A stretch of DNA of 64,000 bases from Pseudopedobacter sp044361595 (GCA_044361595.1 JBIKIN010000008.1:83898-147897); one strand, 5' to 3'; positions 44,667 through 54,316 are shown, numbered from the stretch's first letter. Notes: generated from the letters alone by a model not told the origin. Translations and numbers: made by a program.

Positions 44667-46981
44667 ATCAAGAACTTAATAAATTTTATATCGATTTTCA
44701 AGAAGATATAAAATCAACTTTAATCACTGAAGAGGAAGGCAGCAATCCAGAACAAATTTTTACCGAAAAAGCTTTATCACTTCTTGCTGACGCTGGTGAA
44801 ACTGAAAATTATCGCATTTGCTTTGATGAAAAAATAAGCAAAAGAGGTGTTGAACACAAAATAAATGGATATGCTTTATATGAAAATTATGAAACTCTAG
44901 ATTTATTCGTCACTTTATATAATTCAGATGTGGTTATACAAAGTACTACTAAAAGTGACGTTGAAAAGACTATTGATAGAGCAGTAAAATTTTTTAGAAA
45001 TTCCATTTACAAGGAGTATGTAAATGAAATAGAAGAAAGCTCGCAAATTTTCGATATTGCACAAACCTTAGCCAATGCGCCAGAAATTAAGGAATATTTA
45101 ACTAGAATAAATGTTTTTTTAATTACAAATGGTGAGGTAAAAGCAGACCTAAAAGCTACGGATAAAATATCTGGTTACAGTGTTTTTTATAGAATCATAG
45201 ATATTAATTACCTATTTAACCTTTCTGACAAATCACGTGTTCCAATTGAAATTAACTTTGAAGGATTAGGATATAAAGTTCCTTGTATAGTTAATGAGAC
45301 GGAAAACTCTGATTATCAATCGTGGCTGGCAATTATTCCGGGGCTAGCTTTGGCAGATATTTATGAGCAATTTGGAGCAAGATTACTAGAACAAAATGTA
45401 CGATCATTTCTTCAGTTTACTGGAAAAATAAATAAAGGAATAAGAAAAACTATTTTAGAAGAGCAGCATATGTTTATGGCATTTAATAATGGCATAGCAG
45501 CAACAGCAGAAGAAGTAACTATTACAAATTTACCTGATAACCAAGGTCGAGCGATTGCTCAGGTAAAAGATTTTCAAATTGTAAACGGAGGTCAGACAAC
45601 AGCGTCTATTTATCACACTTGGAAAAAAGATAAAGTCGATATTTCAAATGTTTTTGTACCCGTAAAGCTTACGATAGTAAAAAGCAGAGAAAACTTTTCA
45701 GAAATTGTGGGTAGAATTGCAGAGTATGCGAATACTCAGAATAAAGTATCTATATCAGATTTAAGTTCCAATAGAGAAAACCATGTGCTATTAGAAAAAT
45801 TGTCTAGAGCAATTTGGGCAAAACCGAATATAGGCGAAAGCCTTCAAACAAGGTGGTTTTACGAACGCTCTAGAGGGCAATACAAAAATGAATTAATTCG
45901 TTTTGGCGTTACACCCACAAAGAAGAAACAATTCGAAAAGCAGAATCCAAAATCACAAGTATTTACAAAAGAATCATTGGCTAAGTTTATCAATTCTTAT
46001 CAAGAAGTATATAATGGTAAAAAATTAGTTATAGGACCACATATAGTAGTTAGGGGAAGTCAAAAAAATTACGCTCAGTTTATAAGTTATAATTTTGATT
46101 TCAAACCAGATAATATTTGGTTCGAGGATACTATCGCAAAAGCCATATTAATATTATCTGCTGAAAAAATATATGGTGTTAAACCTAACGCGATAGGTGA
46201 TATGAGATACATTACCGTTCCATATTCAATTGCATGGTTAGGCTTAAAGTTAAATTATAAGCTTGATTTATTTAAGATTTGGAAACAACAATACATTAGT
46301 GATAATCTTAAATCAAAGCTTTATGAAATAATGTCAAAGATTGAAGATTATATAAAAGCTAAAGCACCTGGTTCATTATATGGGGAATGGGCAAAAAAAG
46401 AGGAATGTTGGAATGCAATAAGGGGCGAGAGTTTTAATGTGGATTTAAATTCCTTAAAAGATGATTTAGAGAATAAGTCTTCAGAAAAAAGAAAAAGACT
46501 TTCTGAGGAAGAAACTGAAAACACTATAATTGAAGCTTCTTTAAATAGATTGAAATCTATTCATGAAAAGACATGGAAAAAAATAGAAGATTGGGGCCAA
46601 ATCACAAAAAATCTCACACAATACCAAAGTGATATAATATCTACTTTAATTGGAAAAATTAGGAATAATAGAAGTATTAGTGAAATCGAAAAGAATCAAG
46701 GAGAATTAATACTTAATGCTGTTTCGGATTTAAAACCGGAATTATTTTTTGATATGGAAGAGTTTTTTGAAGCTGATAATGATTTAAAGGAAGATAATAT
46801 TGAAGTAACGACTGATTTAGTTCAAAGATTAATTCAATGGGATAGAAAAAACAGAAGATTAGATTCTTACAAGTATGTATTCCTTAAAGAAATATTGGAT
46901 GGTAAAAAAACGCTAACTGATAAAAACAAACAATTAGTTAGGTATAGTTTAAAAACAGCTGAAAAATGGGGTTTTAAATAG
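44663..46981 (+). CDS. AIPR (abortive infection phage resistance) family protein
   Basis: The 772-residue protein carries the AIPR family core, with MAFNNGIAATAEEV and VKDFQIVNGGQTTASIYH (about residues 300-318). An N-terminal domain (1-230), and a long charged helical C-terminus (about 600-772, rich in Lys/Glu) flank it. The family was named for links to phage resistance; its biochemical function is unknown. Its presence here, coupled by an ATGA overlap to the nuclease, argues that it is an effector or accessory of the same system. It is the last gene of the operon. Confidence 0.85.
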   Translation: MNQELNKFYIDFQEDIKSTLITEEEGSNPEQIFTEKALSLLADAGETENYRICFDEKISKRGVEHKINGYALYENYETLDLFVTLYNSDVVIQSTTKSDVEKTIDRAVKFFRNSIYKEYVNEIEESSQIFDIAQTLANAPEIKEYLTRINVFLITNGEVKADLKATDKISGYSVFYRIIDINYLFNLSDKSRVPIEINFEGLGYKVPCIVNETENSDYQSWLAIIPGLALADIYEQFGARLLEQNVRSFLQFTGKINKGIRKTILEEQHMFMAFNNGIAATAEEVTITNLPDNQGRAIAQVKDFQIVNGGQTTASIYHTWKKDKVDISNVFVPVKLTIVKSRENFSEIVGRIAEYANTQNKVSISDLSSNRENHVLLEKLSRAIWAKPNIGESLQTRWFYERSRGQYKNELIRFGVTPTKKKQFEKQNPKSQVFTKESLAKFINSYQEVYNGKKLVIGPHIVVRGSQKNYAQFISYNFDFKPDNIWFEDTIAKAILILSAEKIYGVKPNAIGDMRYITVPYSIAWLGLKLNYKLDLFKIWKQQYISDNLKSKLYEIMSKIEDYIKAKAPGSLYGEWAKKEECWNAIRGESFNVDLNSLKDDLENKSSEKRKRLSEEETENTIIEASLNRLKSIHEKTWKKIEDWGQITKNLTQYQSDIISTLIGKIRNNRSISEIEKNQGELILNAVSDLKPELFFDMEEFFEADNDLKEDNIEVTTDLVQRLIQWDRKNRRLDSYKYVFLKEILDGKKTLTDKNKQLVRYSLKTAEKWGFK

Positions 46982-47366
46982 ATTAAAAAAGTCTCTGATT
47001 TTATAAATGAATGTAAATATATGAGAGAACCGCGTTAACGATTGCAGCGGCATCCTTTTTGTCCCCTTTTTTGGGCAAAAAGATACAGCGGAAAGCGTGT
47101 TTAAACGCCCAAAAATTTCTGATTGAGTTTAAAAACAATCCGCACTATTTAAGTTTTTTATCTTTTTCCTTAAACACTACAACTCTTATTTAAGCTTTTT
47201 GCCATTTTACTTAAATAACAACTTTATTATTTAAGTTTTTTGCCATTTTACTTAAATAGCGTTAATCCTTATTTAAGTTTTTTACTGTTTTTCTTAAATA
47301 GTTAAGTTTTAGTTTGAGGGTTTTTGGTAAAAAATAGTTCGTCAATGGAGGTTAAAACAAAATCCT
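46982..47366. other. Spacer after the defence operon
   Basis: The sequence GCGTTAACGATTGCAGCG (47033-47050) is a copy of the repeat at 6299. TTTTTGTCCCC and GGGCAAAAAGA (near 47058-47085) form a hairpin. The palindrome array at 47146-47300 follows. No gene is seen. Confidence 0.5.
47146..47300. repeat. Phased array of four palindromic units
   Basis: Four 31-base units start at 47146, 47187, 47228 and 47270. Each has TATTTAAG, 15 bases, CTTAAATA (last arm of unit 1 is CTTAAACA). Starts are 41, 41 and 42 bases apart, near four helical turns, with 10-11 base spacers that are not conserved. It lies between the convergent 3' ends of the AIPR and MFS genes. Confidence 0.85.
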
Positions 47367-48596
47367 TTAAGCTGCTTTTTTCTTCTCCAAGGTATCGGTA
47401 GCAACCATCCTAGAATTGAGTTTGGTGATTACCAAGATGCTTAAAAGCGTTACGGCAATGCTAATGTAGCCTGTAATTTCGTAATGTTCTATGGCGTTAC
47501 TGGGTGTTTTTACCACTACTAAACCTGCTATAACCGAGGCTAAACCCACAAAGATTTGCTGTACCGAGGAGTTGATGCTCATGAAGCTTCCTCGGCGTTC
47601 GCTACTCACTACATTGCTAATGATGGCTTGTGCCGGTATGGTGCGGCCAGAGGATACCACAAACCAAAAGCCAGTGACTACCAAAACCAGATAAAACGGT
47701 ATGGTGGGTAAATTGGTGATGATGGCAATAGGAATGGTTGCGGTTAAGGCCATGAAAATAAATAAACGGTGTTTGCCTACTTTATCGGCCACTTTACCTA
47801 ATAAGGGCGATGCAAATAAAGTTAAGGCTCCGCCTACCATATAAACGATGGGTGTTTGCGTTTTGCTAAAGCCTTTATTAAACTCTAAAAAGGGGTTTAG
47901 GAAAGGGATAATCATGAAATGACCTAACATAATAGTCGCCGATAATACCAAAGCCAATACCTGGTTTCGGTTTTGCAATATGTCTTTAAGCAGTACTAGC
48001 GGGTTTACTTTTACTTTATTGATGGCGGTTAAATGGCCATCCATTTTAGGTAAATACTTAATTAAAAAGGGTAGTAACAAAGCGCCTAAACCGGCTACAA
48101 AAAAGAATGGTCCATGCCAGTTAAAAATATTAGACAGGTACAATGAGAAAGGCACTCCAAATACCGAGGCGACAGAAAATGCGGCCATAATAATGCCCAT
48201 GGCAGCCCCGCGACGTTCGTAAGGGACTAAATCTGCTACGATGGATAATACTTGCGCTCCAATTAAGCCGCCAAATATACCGGCAACAATTCGGGATAGC
48301 AATAAAACAGCGTAGGTGGGCGATAAGGCACAAAATAAAGTTCCTATTAAAAAACCCGTGTATCCTACCATTAAAACCTTTTTACGGTCGAACCTATCGA
48401 CAAAGAAAGCAGCCAAAAAACCTGATATTCCGGCACTAAAGGTATAAGCTGCAACCAGCATCGAAAATTGCTGCGAGGATATGTTAAAATAAGGCATGAG
48501 GTAGTTGCCCAAAGGCATCATGATCATGAAATCTAATATATGGGTGAAGTTTATGGCGGCCAGTAAGAGTAGGATTATTTTTTCTTTGCTTTGCAT
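47367..48596 (-). CDS. MFS transporter
   Basis: The 409-residue protein has about 12 membrane helices and a loop motif DRFDRKKV between helices 2 and 3, as in drug/sugar efflux MFS proteins. The opening MQSKEKIILLLLAAINFTHI and the segment FGGLIGAQVLSIVADLVPYE support the Bacteroidetes arabinose/drug-efflux-like group. The substrate is unknown. It is convergent with the defence operon and probably has no role in it. The 1.7-kb repeat mosaic lies behind its start. Confidence 0.9.
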   Translation of the reverse strand: MQSKEKIILLLLAAINFTHILDFMIMMPLGNYLMPYFNISSQQFSMLVAAYTFSAGISGFLAAFFVDRFDRKKVLMVGYTGFLIGTLFCALSPTYAVLLLSRIVAGIFGGLIGAQVLSIVADLVPYERRGAAMGIIMAAFSVASVFGVPFSLYLSNIFNWHGPFFFVAGLGALLLPFLIKYLPKMDGHLTAINKVKVNPLVLLKDILQNRNQVLALVLSATIMLGHFMIIPFLNPFLEFNKGFSKTQTPIVYMVGGALTLFASPLLGKVADKVGKHRLFIFMALTATIPIAIITNLPTIPFYLVLVVTGFWFVVSSGRTIPAQAIISNVVSSERRGSFMSINSSVQQIFVGLASVIAGLVVVKTPSNAIEHYEITGYISIAVTLLSILVITKLNSRMVATDTLEKKKAA

Positions 48597-48744
48597 GAGT
48601 TAGAACTTAGAAGCTACAAATTTAAATAACCTCATAAATGACGATGATTTTATAACAAAACATGACGTTATTTTGTTTGGGCTGGGTTTTGTGGTAAAAT
48701 CTTTTTTTGGAATGTGATGATGGATTGAAAACGATGTCTGAAAA

Positions 48745-48773
48745 GCGCAGGGTCCTCTAAGGAGAGACCCTGC
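48745..48773 (-). repeat. Palindromic repeat b, inverted copy
   Basis: GCGCAGGGTCCTCTAAGGAG plus AGACCCTGC is the reverse-orientation relative of the palindrome at 34456, 37164 and 37791. The arm asymmetry (CTCTC versus GAGGAC) gives the orientation. Confidence 0.75.
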
Positions 48774-49236
48774 TTGAACTTAAATAATTTAATCAAACAT
48801 CAAATTATCAAACTCAATATTCCTACCCAGCAAAAGCACAAACAACCCTTAACCGATCATTCCGCCTTGTTTGTTGCGATTAGCACTAAAAGAATTTAAA
48901 GCAGAAACTTTGTAGCAACAAACGCCCGCCCGACGGAAAGGCGGGTAGCGGAGAGTTTATTCGGTGTTTGTATTTTTAAAGGCACTCATGTGTTCGCAAA
49001 GCTCGGGTTTTGGTTACTTTTTTGCGGAAAAATTGCGAAGCACTCTTGAAGGCCTAATTAAAACAATAAACAAAACTGAAAAAAAGTGACTAGCCCTCTG
49101 CGGCAATGAGCAGGTTTTAGCTTTAGCTAAAACAAAGAACAATAAAGTATGAGAGAATAAATTAGTAATGTCCTTTTGTCTTGATACAAAAGAAACAAAA
49201 GATCAAGGCTTGCATCTGTACTTGCATAAACCTCAC

Positions 49237-49343
49237 GATTATTCTGATAGCAGATGAATGAGGCCGCCAATCCGAAGGCCTTTGCCCTTAGGCTACATTC
49301 ATCCTTGGAAGCAAGTTAAGATAAGTTTTTGCAAGGAATAATC
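49237..49343. repeat. Nested-hairpin repeat element, copy B
   Basis: Outer arms GATTATTC (49237-49244) and GAATAATC (49336-49343); inner arms GATGAATG (49253-49260) and CATTCATC (49296-49303). The loop contains CCGAAGGCCTTTGCC, close to copy A. Confidence 0.75.
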
Positions 49344-49677
49344 ATGGCTTTCTGCGGCGTACATCTGCTAGGCCGACTTAGCAAATGGCTCTGCATGATA
49401 GCCCACCCAGCAAAAGCACAAACAACCCTTAAGCGACCATTCCGCCTTGTTTGTTGCGATTAGCACAAAAGGAATTAAAAGCAGAAACTTTGTAGCAACA
49501 AACGCAGCGGAGAGTTTTTGGTTACTTTTTGCGGAAAAAAGTGACTAGCCTATCGCGGCAATGAGCGAGTTTTGGCGAAGCCGAAACAGCTTCTTAAAAT
49601 AATTTTATCCTTTCTTTTGTCTTGATACAAAAGAAACAAAAAATCAAGGCTTGCATCTGTACTTGCATAAACCTCAC

Positions 49678-49784
49678 GATTATTCTGATAGCAGATGAAT
49701 GAGGCCGCCATTGCACAAGCCATGTCAAAAGGCTACATTCATCCTTGATTGTGCTTTAATTAATAGTGATTGCAAGGAATAATC
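49678..49784. repeat. Nested-hairpin repeat element, copy C (diverged centre)
   Basis: Outer arms GATTATTC (49678-49685) and GAATAATC (49777-49784); inner arms GATGAATG (49694-49701) and CATTCATC (49736-49743). The centre reads CATTGCACAAGCCATG in place of the copy A/B text, but both arm pairs are kept. Confidence 0.75.
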
Positions 49785-50288
49785 ATGGCTTTCTGCGGCG
49801 TACATCTGCTAGGCCGACTTAGCAAGTGGCTCTGCATGATAGCCCACCCAGCAAAAGCACAAACAACCCTTAACCGACCATTCCGCCTAGTTTGTTGCGA
49901 TTAGCACAAAAGGAATTAAAAGCAGAAACTTTGTAGCAACAAACGCCCGCCCGACGGAAAGGCGGGTAGCGGAGAGTTTATTCGGTGTTTGTATTTTTAA
50001 AGGCACTCATGTGTTCGCTCCGCTCGGGTTTGAGTTAATTTTTGCGGAAAACTGCGAAGCATTCTTGAATGCATTTAAAAACAATAAAAGAAAATGAAAA
50101 ATTGCGAAGCACTCTTGAAGGCCTAATTAAAACAATAAACAAAACTGAAAAAAAGTAACTAGCCCTCTGCGGCAATGAGCAGGTTTTAGCGTTAGCTAAA
50201 ACGAGATTATCAAAAAAAACAATAAAATATTTGAGAATAAATTAATAATGTCCTTTTGCCTTGATACAAAAGTACCAAAAGCAACACT

Positions 50289-51107
50289 CTAATACTTTTT
50301 ATACAAATTGTAAAGCACACATTTATCCCATTCACTCATCACCGGATTTAAATCTAATTTTACAAAATGCCTTTTAAAGGCAATTATCGCCGAATTCATG
50401 TCGCTGGTATCATAACCAATTCTTTTTAAAGCGCTTTCTACATCAAAATATGCTGGTGGTGGTAAATTTGGTATATCGTACCATAAACCAAAACCTTTTT
50501 CGGCTAGCTTTTGCCAAGGGAATAAAATGCTTGGGTCGGGTTTACGCTTTGGGGCAATATCTGCATGCCCAATAAAATTTGCTGTAGGGATGTTATAGGT
50601 GGTTTTTAGTTTAGCTAATAAAATTAATAAACTATTTATTTGATCGTCTGAAAAAGGTTCTGTCCCGTTATTATCTAGTTCTATCCCAATAGAGCAAGAA
50701 TTCATATCGGTAATGCTACCCCATTTGCTGGCGCCAGCATGCCAAGCTCTTAATTCATCGTTAAGCATTTGCACCACTTGGCCGTCTCGGCTTACTACAT
50801 AATGTGCGCTTACTTGTGTACGCTCTAGGGTAAATGTTCTAATGGTTTGTGCTAAAGAATCTTGTGCGGTATGGTGGATGATGACAAAATTTGGCTTTCT
50901 ACTGCTAAAATTAACTGACGGAATGTAGCTGGTTTTTAGTGGGTTACCCGCCGAATCTCTTAAATCTGGAGCGTTATTGGTATCCATTTTTTGGATAACC
51001 TCTTGCACTTTTACTTCTTGTATTTTTTTGGCTTCTTCAAAGGGTTTTGGAGAACAGGCTGTTATACCTACAGCAACTAGTAATAAAGAGGTAATTTTAT
51101 TAATCAT
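50289..51107 (-). CDS. N-acetylmuramoyl-L-alanine amidase lipoprotein
   Basis: From the ATG at 51107 (an in-frame ATG at 51122 would add five residues) the protein has a lipoprotein signal with lipobox GITAC. An Amidase_2 domain follows, with zinc-ligand His residues in VIIHHTAQD and GHADIAPKRKPDP, and IELDNNG. It cleaves the amide bond between muramic acid and the first stem-peptide residue; here it is probably lipid-anchored in the periplasm. The C-terminus (FDVESALKRIGYDTSDMNSA...) is peptidoglycan-binding-like. Confidence 0.88.
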   Translation of the reverse strand: MINKITSLLLVAVGITACSPKPFEEAKKIQEVKVQEVIQKMDTNNAPDLRDSAGNPLKTSYIPSVNFSSRKPNFVIIHHTAQDSLAQTIRTFTLERTQVSAHYVVSRDGQVVQMLNDELRAWHAGASKWGSITDMNSCSIGIELDNNGTEPFSDDQINSLLILLAKLKTTYNIPTANFIGHADIAPKRKPDPSILFPWQKLAEKGFGLWYDIPNLPPPAYFDVESALKRIGYDTSDMNSAIIAFKRHFVKLDLNPVMSEWDKCVLYNLYKKY

Positions 51108-51165
51108 GTTTAAGCCTTTCAAATAGCTGTTCCAAAACTAATAAAAATTGTAATTAAGCATGATG

Positions 51166-54060
51166 TTAAGCCAAAATCTCTTTAATGTCTCCGGCAGATA
51201 AAGATTTAATAAAACTTTCTTCGGTGGTGATTAAGCTTTTGGCCACTCGCATTTTTTTATTTTGCAAAGCCAATATTTTCTCTTCAACGGTGTCTTTGGC
51301 TATAAACTTATAAATAAATACATTTTTGGTTTGCCCAATACGGTGCGTTCTATCTATGGCTTGCTGTTCTACAGCAGGGTTCCACCAAGGGTCTAAAATA
51401 AAAACATAATCGGCTTCGGTAAGGTTTAAACCCACCCCGCCTGCTTTTATAGAGATTAAAAATATTTGTAAATCTTTCTCGGCCTTAAATTCTTCTACTA
51501 CTTTACCCCTATTGGTGGTTGCGCCATCTAAATAAGAATATTTGATGTTATTGGCTTCAAAATATTTCCTATATAAATCTAGTTGTTTTACAAATTGCGA
51601 GAAAACTAAAACCTTATGCCCCGCTTCTACTACACTTTGCAATTTGTATATCACGTCTTCAAATTTTCCTGAGTCGCCCTCGTAAGTATCATCTACCATA
51701 TAGGGGTGGTTTGCAATTTGCCTTAGTTTGGTTAAACCTTGCAACATTTGTATAGGCGATTGCTTAAACTCGCCAGTTTCTAATCCCTTTAATAACTCGT
51801 TACGGTATTCCGATTTTACTTTTTCGTAAATATCTGCCTGCTGCTGGCTCATTTCGCTGTAAAATAAGTTTTCTGTTTTTGGAGGCAGCTCCGTAGCCAC
51901 TTGCTCTTTGGTACGGCGCATCACAAAAGGCTTAATTAAAACTTGTAATTTTTGTGCCTTTTCTTCGTCTTTCTTCTTTTCTATAGGTTGTACAAAATCT
52001 GTTTGAAAAAAGGCTTGCGTACCCAATAAACCAGGATTAATGAAAGACATTTGTGTCCATAAATCATTTACCGTGTTTTCTACAGGTGTACCAGAAAGAA
52101 TTAATTTATGTTTAGATTTTAATTGTTTTACTGCCTTAAATGATTTTGAAGAAGGATTTTTAATGTTTTGACTCTCGTCTAAAATGATGTAATTAAAATA
52201 CATCTGACTCAACAAATCAGCATCTACTCTGGTAATGCCATAAGTAGTAATTACGATGTCTTTATCCTCAAAAAGGTTGATATCTTTTTCTCTAGCGGTG
52301 CCAGTATAGGTGTAAATTTTTAGCGATGGCGTAAATTTTTTGGCCTCGTTTATCCAGTTATAAATTAACGATGTAGGCATCACAATTAACGATGTAGTAT
52401 GTACGTTTTGTGCAGCTTGTTCTTCTTTACATTTTTGTAATAAGGCCAATGTTTGTATGGTTTTACCCAAACCCATATCATCGGCTAGGCAACCGCCAAA
52501 GCTATATTTTTGCAGAAAGTGAAACCAATCGTAGCCCGCTTTTTGATAAGGCCTTAAAACGCCTTTAAATTTTATGGGCGCAGGCACTTCTTCTATGTCA
52601 GAAAAATCCGATAGTCTTTGCAATTTCCTGTCCATGGTAACCGTGGCCAGCTCGCTATTGGCAAAATCGTAAACTAAACCTACATGTAATTTTTTAAGCT
52701 TAAGCTGATTTTCTCCCTCGCTAAAACTTAATAAGTTGCCATATTGCGAAAACCACTTTTCGGGAATAATGGCTATCTCGCCGTTAGGCAAAACAAATTC
52801 TCTTTTTTTATTGAGGATATGATTTTTGAGCTGAATAAACGGAATTTTATAATTCCCAAACTGTACGATGGCTTCAATGTCAAACCAATCGTTTTTCTCG
52901 GTAATGTCTAAATCTATTTTACTATTACCAATAATGTATTTTTTGGCGCTGGTATCCTGCTCAAAACTAAAACCCTTTTCTACTAAATCATCATGATGCT
53001 CGCTTATAAAATCAAAAACAGATAATGATAAATCGGTCTCCTCATCATGATGTGCAACCGTTAAATGGGCAAATAAATTGCTATTGGTTTTTAAGCCCAT
53101 AGCCAAAAGGTCTTCTAGTTTTTTCTTTTCCCAGTTTAAAGAGCGCTTAATTCTATGGAAGGTGTATTCGTCTCCATCGTTTTCCATCCTTACGGTTACG
53201 GCTAAATCGCCACCGGCAGCAAAAGTATAATCGCCATATTTAAAAAACAGCTGAATTTCTGATACTCCTCCGCTAACATATACCACTTTTAGTATTGGAC
53301 TAGCCTCGTACTTTTCGGTATTGATGGTGAAACCTTCCGCATAAACATGATATTTTTCAATCAGCGGAGTCACAAATTTCTCGAAGTAAGTTTTTTCTGA
53401 CGTTTTAGGGATAGATATAAACCTTTTATTTAAGAAAGGTTGTAACTTTTTACCTTCTAATTCCTGTTCAAAATCGTACAAAGTATCATCAAGTAATAAA
53501 TACGCAGGGTAATTGATAATGACCTGTGCATCTTTAAACATAAAATCTATCCGATTATTAAGGTATTTAATGGTAGGGAAATACCTTGTTTCTGTTTCGC
53601 CCCTTCTAAAATGAAAAAGTACGGTAGCAGGCTCATCAGCAAAACATATTTTCTTTTCTACGGGCCATCCTTCTTTACTCATCATATAAAGCGATTTCCC
53701 TTTAATCAAGCTTAAGGCTTCGGCAATCTTTTTTTCAATTTTAGGCTTAATGGTTTCGTAAACCTTCTCGTCCCAATGTTTGGCAAAAAACTCGACAGAT
53801 CTTATTTTCTTTTTAAAATACTTTTTTATGATAAAGTCTTGCTCTAACTCTTCCAGTAGCTTAATTAATTTTTTATCGGCATCATCTAACCAATGGTTAA
53901 ACTCATCGGCAGTGCTAGTAAATAAGCGTTGATAGGTTAGAGAATAATCTCCATCTGGATTTAATTGAACAATATGTGGCTCTATCAAATACCCCAAATA
54001 GTCATGTTTGGCCAGCGAATACACTAGCTTACAAGGTTTATCTGTTGCAACTCTTATCAT
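51166..54060 (-). CDS. SNF2-family DNA-dependent ATPase
   Basis: The 964-residue protein has a large N-terminal region (1-470) of alternating helix/strand, and a C-terminal SNF2 motor (about 490-950): DDMGLGKTIQTLALLQ (Walker A), DESQNIKN in place of the more usual DEAQ/DEAH, SGTPVENTVNDLW, QQAIDRTHRIGQTK. It should remodel or translocate on DNA-protein complexes, with a repair or transcription role. It is common in Bacteroidetes and is not tied to the defence operon, which lies 4 kb away across repeats. Divergent from the YfhO gene. Confidence 0.93.
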   Translation of the reverse strand: MIRVATDKPCKLVYSLAKHDYLGYLIEPHIVQLNPDGDYSLTYQRLFTSTADEFNHWLDDADKKLIKLLEELEQDFIIKKYFKKKIRSVEFFAKHWDEKVYETIKPKIEKKIAEALSLIKGKSLYMMSKEGWPVEKKICFADEPATVLFHFRRGETETRYFPTIKYLNNRIDFMFKDAQVIINYPAYLLLDDTLYDFEQELEGKKLQPFLNKRFISIPKTSEKTYFEKFVTPLIEKYHVYAEGFTINTEKYEASPILKVVYVSGGVSEIQLFFKYGDYTFAAGGDLAVTVRMENDGDEYTFHRIKRSLNWEKKKLEDLLAMGLKTNSNLFAHLTVAHHDEETDLSLSVFDFISEHHDDLVEKGFSFEQDTSAKKYIIGNSKIDLDITEKNDWFDIEAIVQFGNYKIPFIQLKNHILNKKREFVLPNGEIAIIPEKWFSQYGNLLSFSEGENQLKLKKLHVGLVYDFANSELATVTMDRKLQRLSDFSDIEEVPAPIKFKGVLRPYQKAGYDWFHFLQKYSFGGCLADDMGLGKTIQTLALLQKCKEEQAAQNVHTTSLIVMPTSLIYNWINEAKKFTPSLKIYTYTGTAREKDINLFEDKDIVITTYGITRVDADLLSQMYFNYIILDESQNIKNPSSKSFKAVKQLKSKHKLILSGTPVENTVNDLWTQMSFINPGLLGTQAFFQTDFVQPIEKKKDEEKAQKLQVLIKPFVMRRTKEQVATELPPKTENLFYSEMSQQQADIYEKVKSEYRNELLKGLETGEFKQSPIQMLQGLTKLRQIANHPYMVDDTYEGDSGKFEDVIYKLQSVVEAGHKVLVFSQFVKQLDLYRKYFEANNIKYSYLDGATTNRGKVVEEFKAEKDLQIFLISIKAGGVGLNLTEADYVFILDPWWNPAVEQQAIDRTHRIGQTKNVFIYKFIAKDTVEEKILALQNKKMRVAKSLITTEESFIKSLSAGDIKEILA

Positions 54061-54191
54061 GGTTTAGGAAGAAAATTTGTAGAAATTAGGCGATGTAGGA
54101 ATAAAAAATTACTAATCTATGCAATGGATTTTTAAAAATGAAACAATTGGGTTTTTATTTTTTCTCAATAAGAAATTTAATTAGGGCGCTC

Positions 54192-54316
54192 CCCCGCAAA
54201 AAAAAGCGGGGTCGGGCTTTTACGGGGTTCCGTAATTTTATTAATGCGGAAAAAAGCATTAAAAAAATGTACCAAGCCCTTTGCCATAGGCATTCCTTTG
54301 GAACAAATCCCTAGCG
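54192..54316. repeat. GC-palindrome repeat element in the spacer
   Basis: CCCCGC (54192-54197), eight A, GCGGGG (54206-54211) forms a short hairpin. GCGCT at 54186-54190 is inverted as AGCGC at about 54312-54316. The block looks like an insertion of a REP-type element. Nothing else is seen in the 355-base spacer. Confidence 0.45.

Larger units (their letters stand above)
48774..50288. repeat. Dispersed-repeat mosaic (copy 3), three tandem rounds
   Basis: About 1.5 kb without a gene. GTTTGTTGC is inverted as GCAACAAAC at 48869-48877/48915-48923, 49449-49457/49495-49503 and 49890-49898/49936-49944, after CAACCCTTAACCGA...CCGCCT. The nested-hairpin element occurs at 49237-49343 and 49678-49784. 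CCTTTTGTCTTGATACAAAAG blocks lie near 49170, 49613 and 50250. CGCCCGCCCGACGG...GGCGGGTAGCG palindromes follow two of the rounds. The order is repeated, so this looks like a locally amplified composite repeat. Confidence 0.8.

Noticed and set aside
47146..47300. Possible small CRISPR array
   Set aside because: Units are internally palindromic over 31 bases with spacers of only 10-11 bases, no cas gene is nearby, and spacer length is too short.
51166..54060. SNF2 protein as part of the defence operon
   Set aside because: It is 4 kb away, on the opposite strand, separated by an MFS gene, an amidase and a repeat mosaic; its type is common in Bacteroidetes housekeeping regions. The DESQ motif II is a conservative variant.
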